This document shows positions 63,046 through 64,000 of a DNA stretch of 64,000 nt, in pieces. The notes under the pieces were generated by a model, which was given only the letters and a program-made list of their open reading frames with translations, did not search any database and was not told the DNA's origin. Source of the DNA: Liolophura sinensis (lineage: Eukaryota > Mollusca > Polyplacophora > Chitonida > Chitonidae); the NCBI RefSeq assembly GCF_032854445.1, contig NC_088295.1, forward strand, positions 26,521,385 to 26,585,384, written 5' to 3'. Each line of letters opens with the position of its first letter. Positions within the stretch are counted from its first letter, which is position 1. A program made the translations under genes and the position numbers.

Positions 63046-64000
63046 CAAAAATCCTTTCATAAACACTGATGGATTTTTCCACTGTGTCCACCTACTTCTT
63101 TAAGTTTACCAGCGTACCAAAAACAAAATAGTCTTAAAAACTCATGAGAAATAAAAGAATGACAGGAGGCAATTGCAGTACATTACCATAATCTTATTAT
63201 TTCAACACAACATTTTCAAGGCACAACATCAAAAGAACAATAATATAAGAATAGTTGTCAATAACATAAAAACCTTTTGTGGTGCAGAGAATGGTCTACC
63301 CAAGCTCTGTAGGGCTGTGATCATGTATAGGCTACTGTCACAGTCCTGTCTTGTTCCATGAGCTGACATTGAACACCTCTGTACTTTGCTTTAGTATACT
63401 ACTGCTGGGCACCAAATAATTTGTCTGTCTGTAGTCACAGTCGTCTCAGCTATAATTCCAGGTAGGTGTTCCCATGTGTCATGACTTGTAAATCCACACA
63501 AGCATGAAACCGGAAATTGGTTAAATTTCAACTCCAACCGCCATGTTTGAATGCATACTCCTCACAGCCCATACAAGGGAGATAACTACGAACAATTCTA
63601 GCATATTTTGTACTTGTTTAAACTTTTCTTCAGTTTTGTATAATTTATTTGAGAAATGTTTTTACTTATCAGTGTTAATTTTCGTTCCCTCTAGGTCATT
63701 ACTGGTGAGACTTATCCTAATCAATTAGCCAGAATGAGTGTCAAAAGGTCTAGCTTGTCTAATAGTGGCAGTATTAATTGTGTACATGATTCTCCTCACT
63801 GTGAGGAGTATACATTCAAACATGGCAGTTGAATTTATCCAATTTCCACTATAGTTTCATGCTTGTCTGGATTTACTAGTGATGACACGTGAGAACACCT
63901 ACCTGGAAATGATAGCTGAAATGGCTGTGACTATGGACAGACAAATTATTTGATGTCCTGTCCAAACACTTAAGTAGCAACTTTGTGACGTATATAATGT

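Larger units (their letters stand above)
61960..64000. other. Upstream flank of RAPGEF2, no gene recognised
   Basis: No coding sequence with recognisable similarity on either strand. It includes a CCAAT box, a CRE-like TGACGTA (62143-62149), a palindromic AGTGATAT cluster (62496-62535) and a decayed SINE tail (about 62960-63045). Confidence 0.7.

Noticed and set aside
1-64000. CRISPR arrays, operons, phage or other prokaryotic systems
   Set aside because: The window is intron-rich eukaryotic DNA; the only direct repeats are microsatellites, one minisatellite and SINEs.

Overview
This window is eukaryotic nuclear DNA from an invertebrate, most likely a bivalve mollusc. The sequence is AT-rich and intron-dominated, with GT-AG splice sites. 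It carries tRNA-derived SINEs whose 3' tail (minus strand copies at 21951 and 35776, several plus strand tails) resembles the SINE tail I know from bivalve genomes. The species assignment rests on that tail and on the divergence of the protein, so it is an inference.

I can support one protein-coding gene with confidence. It lies on the minus strand and spans almost the whole window. It is the orthologue of vertebrate RAPGEF2/RAPGEF6 (PDZ-GEF, Drosophila dizzy), a guanine nucleotide exchange factor for Rap GTPases. I assembled 25 coding exons from exon 1b (57659-57727) to exon 25 (409-508), plus an alternative first exon 1a (61924-61959). Every junction is GT-AG and the reading frame stays open through all joins. 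The window holds 1138 codons plus one base. Domain order is: cNMP-binding-like domain 1 (exons 2-4), variable acidic and serine-rich linker (exons 5-6), cNMP-binding-like domain 2 (exons 7-9), RasGEF N-terminal/REM domain (exons 10-12), PDZ (exons 13-14), linker (15-16), Ras-association domain (16-18), CDC25-type RasGEF catalytic domain (19-23), and the start of the C-terminal tail (24-25). The gene runs off the low-coordinate edge, so its last exons and 3' UTR are absent.

Layout from high to low coordinates: 61960-64000 is the presumed upstream or promoter-side region with no recognised gene. Exons 1a, 1b, 2 and 3 are spread over 61.9-46.9 kb. A single intron of about 25.9 kb (21037-46910) splits the first cNMP-binding domain. 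Exons 4-9 are at 21.0-9.7 kb, and exons 10-25 are packed into the last 8.5 kb. The introns hold SINE copies, simple repeats, a 31-bp minisatellite, small inverted repeats, and several stretches rich in homeodomain-like motifs that could be enhancers (inference only). The most unusual items are the two mutually exclusive N-terminal exons, an unexplained exon-like open segment at 24020-24152 inside the giant intron, and a palindromic AGTGATAT cluster about 0.5 kb upstream of exon 1a. I saw no clear sign of a novel biological system.
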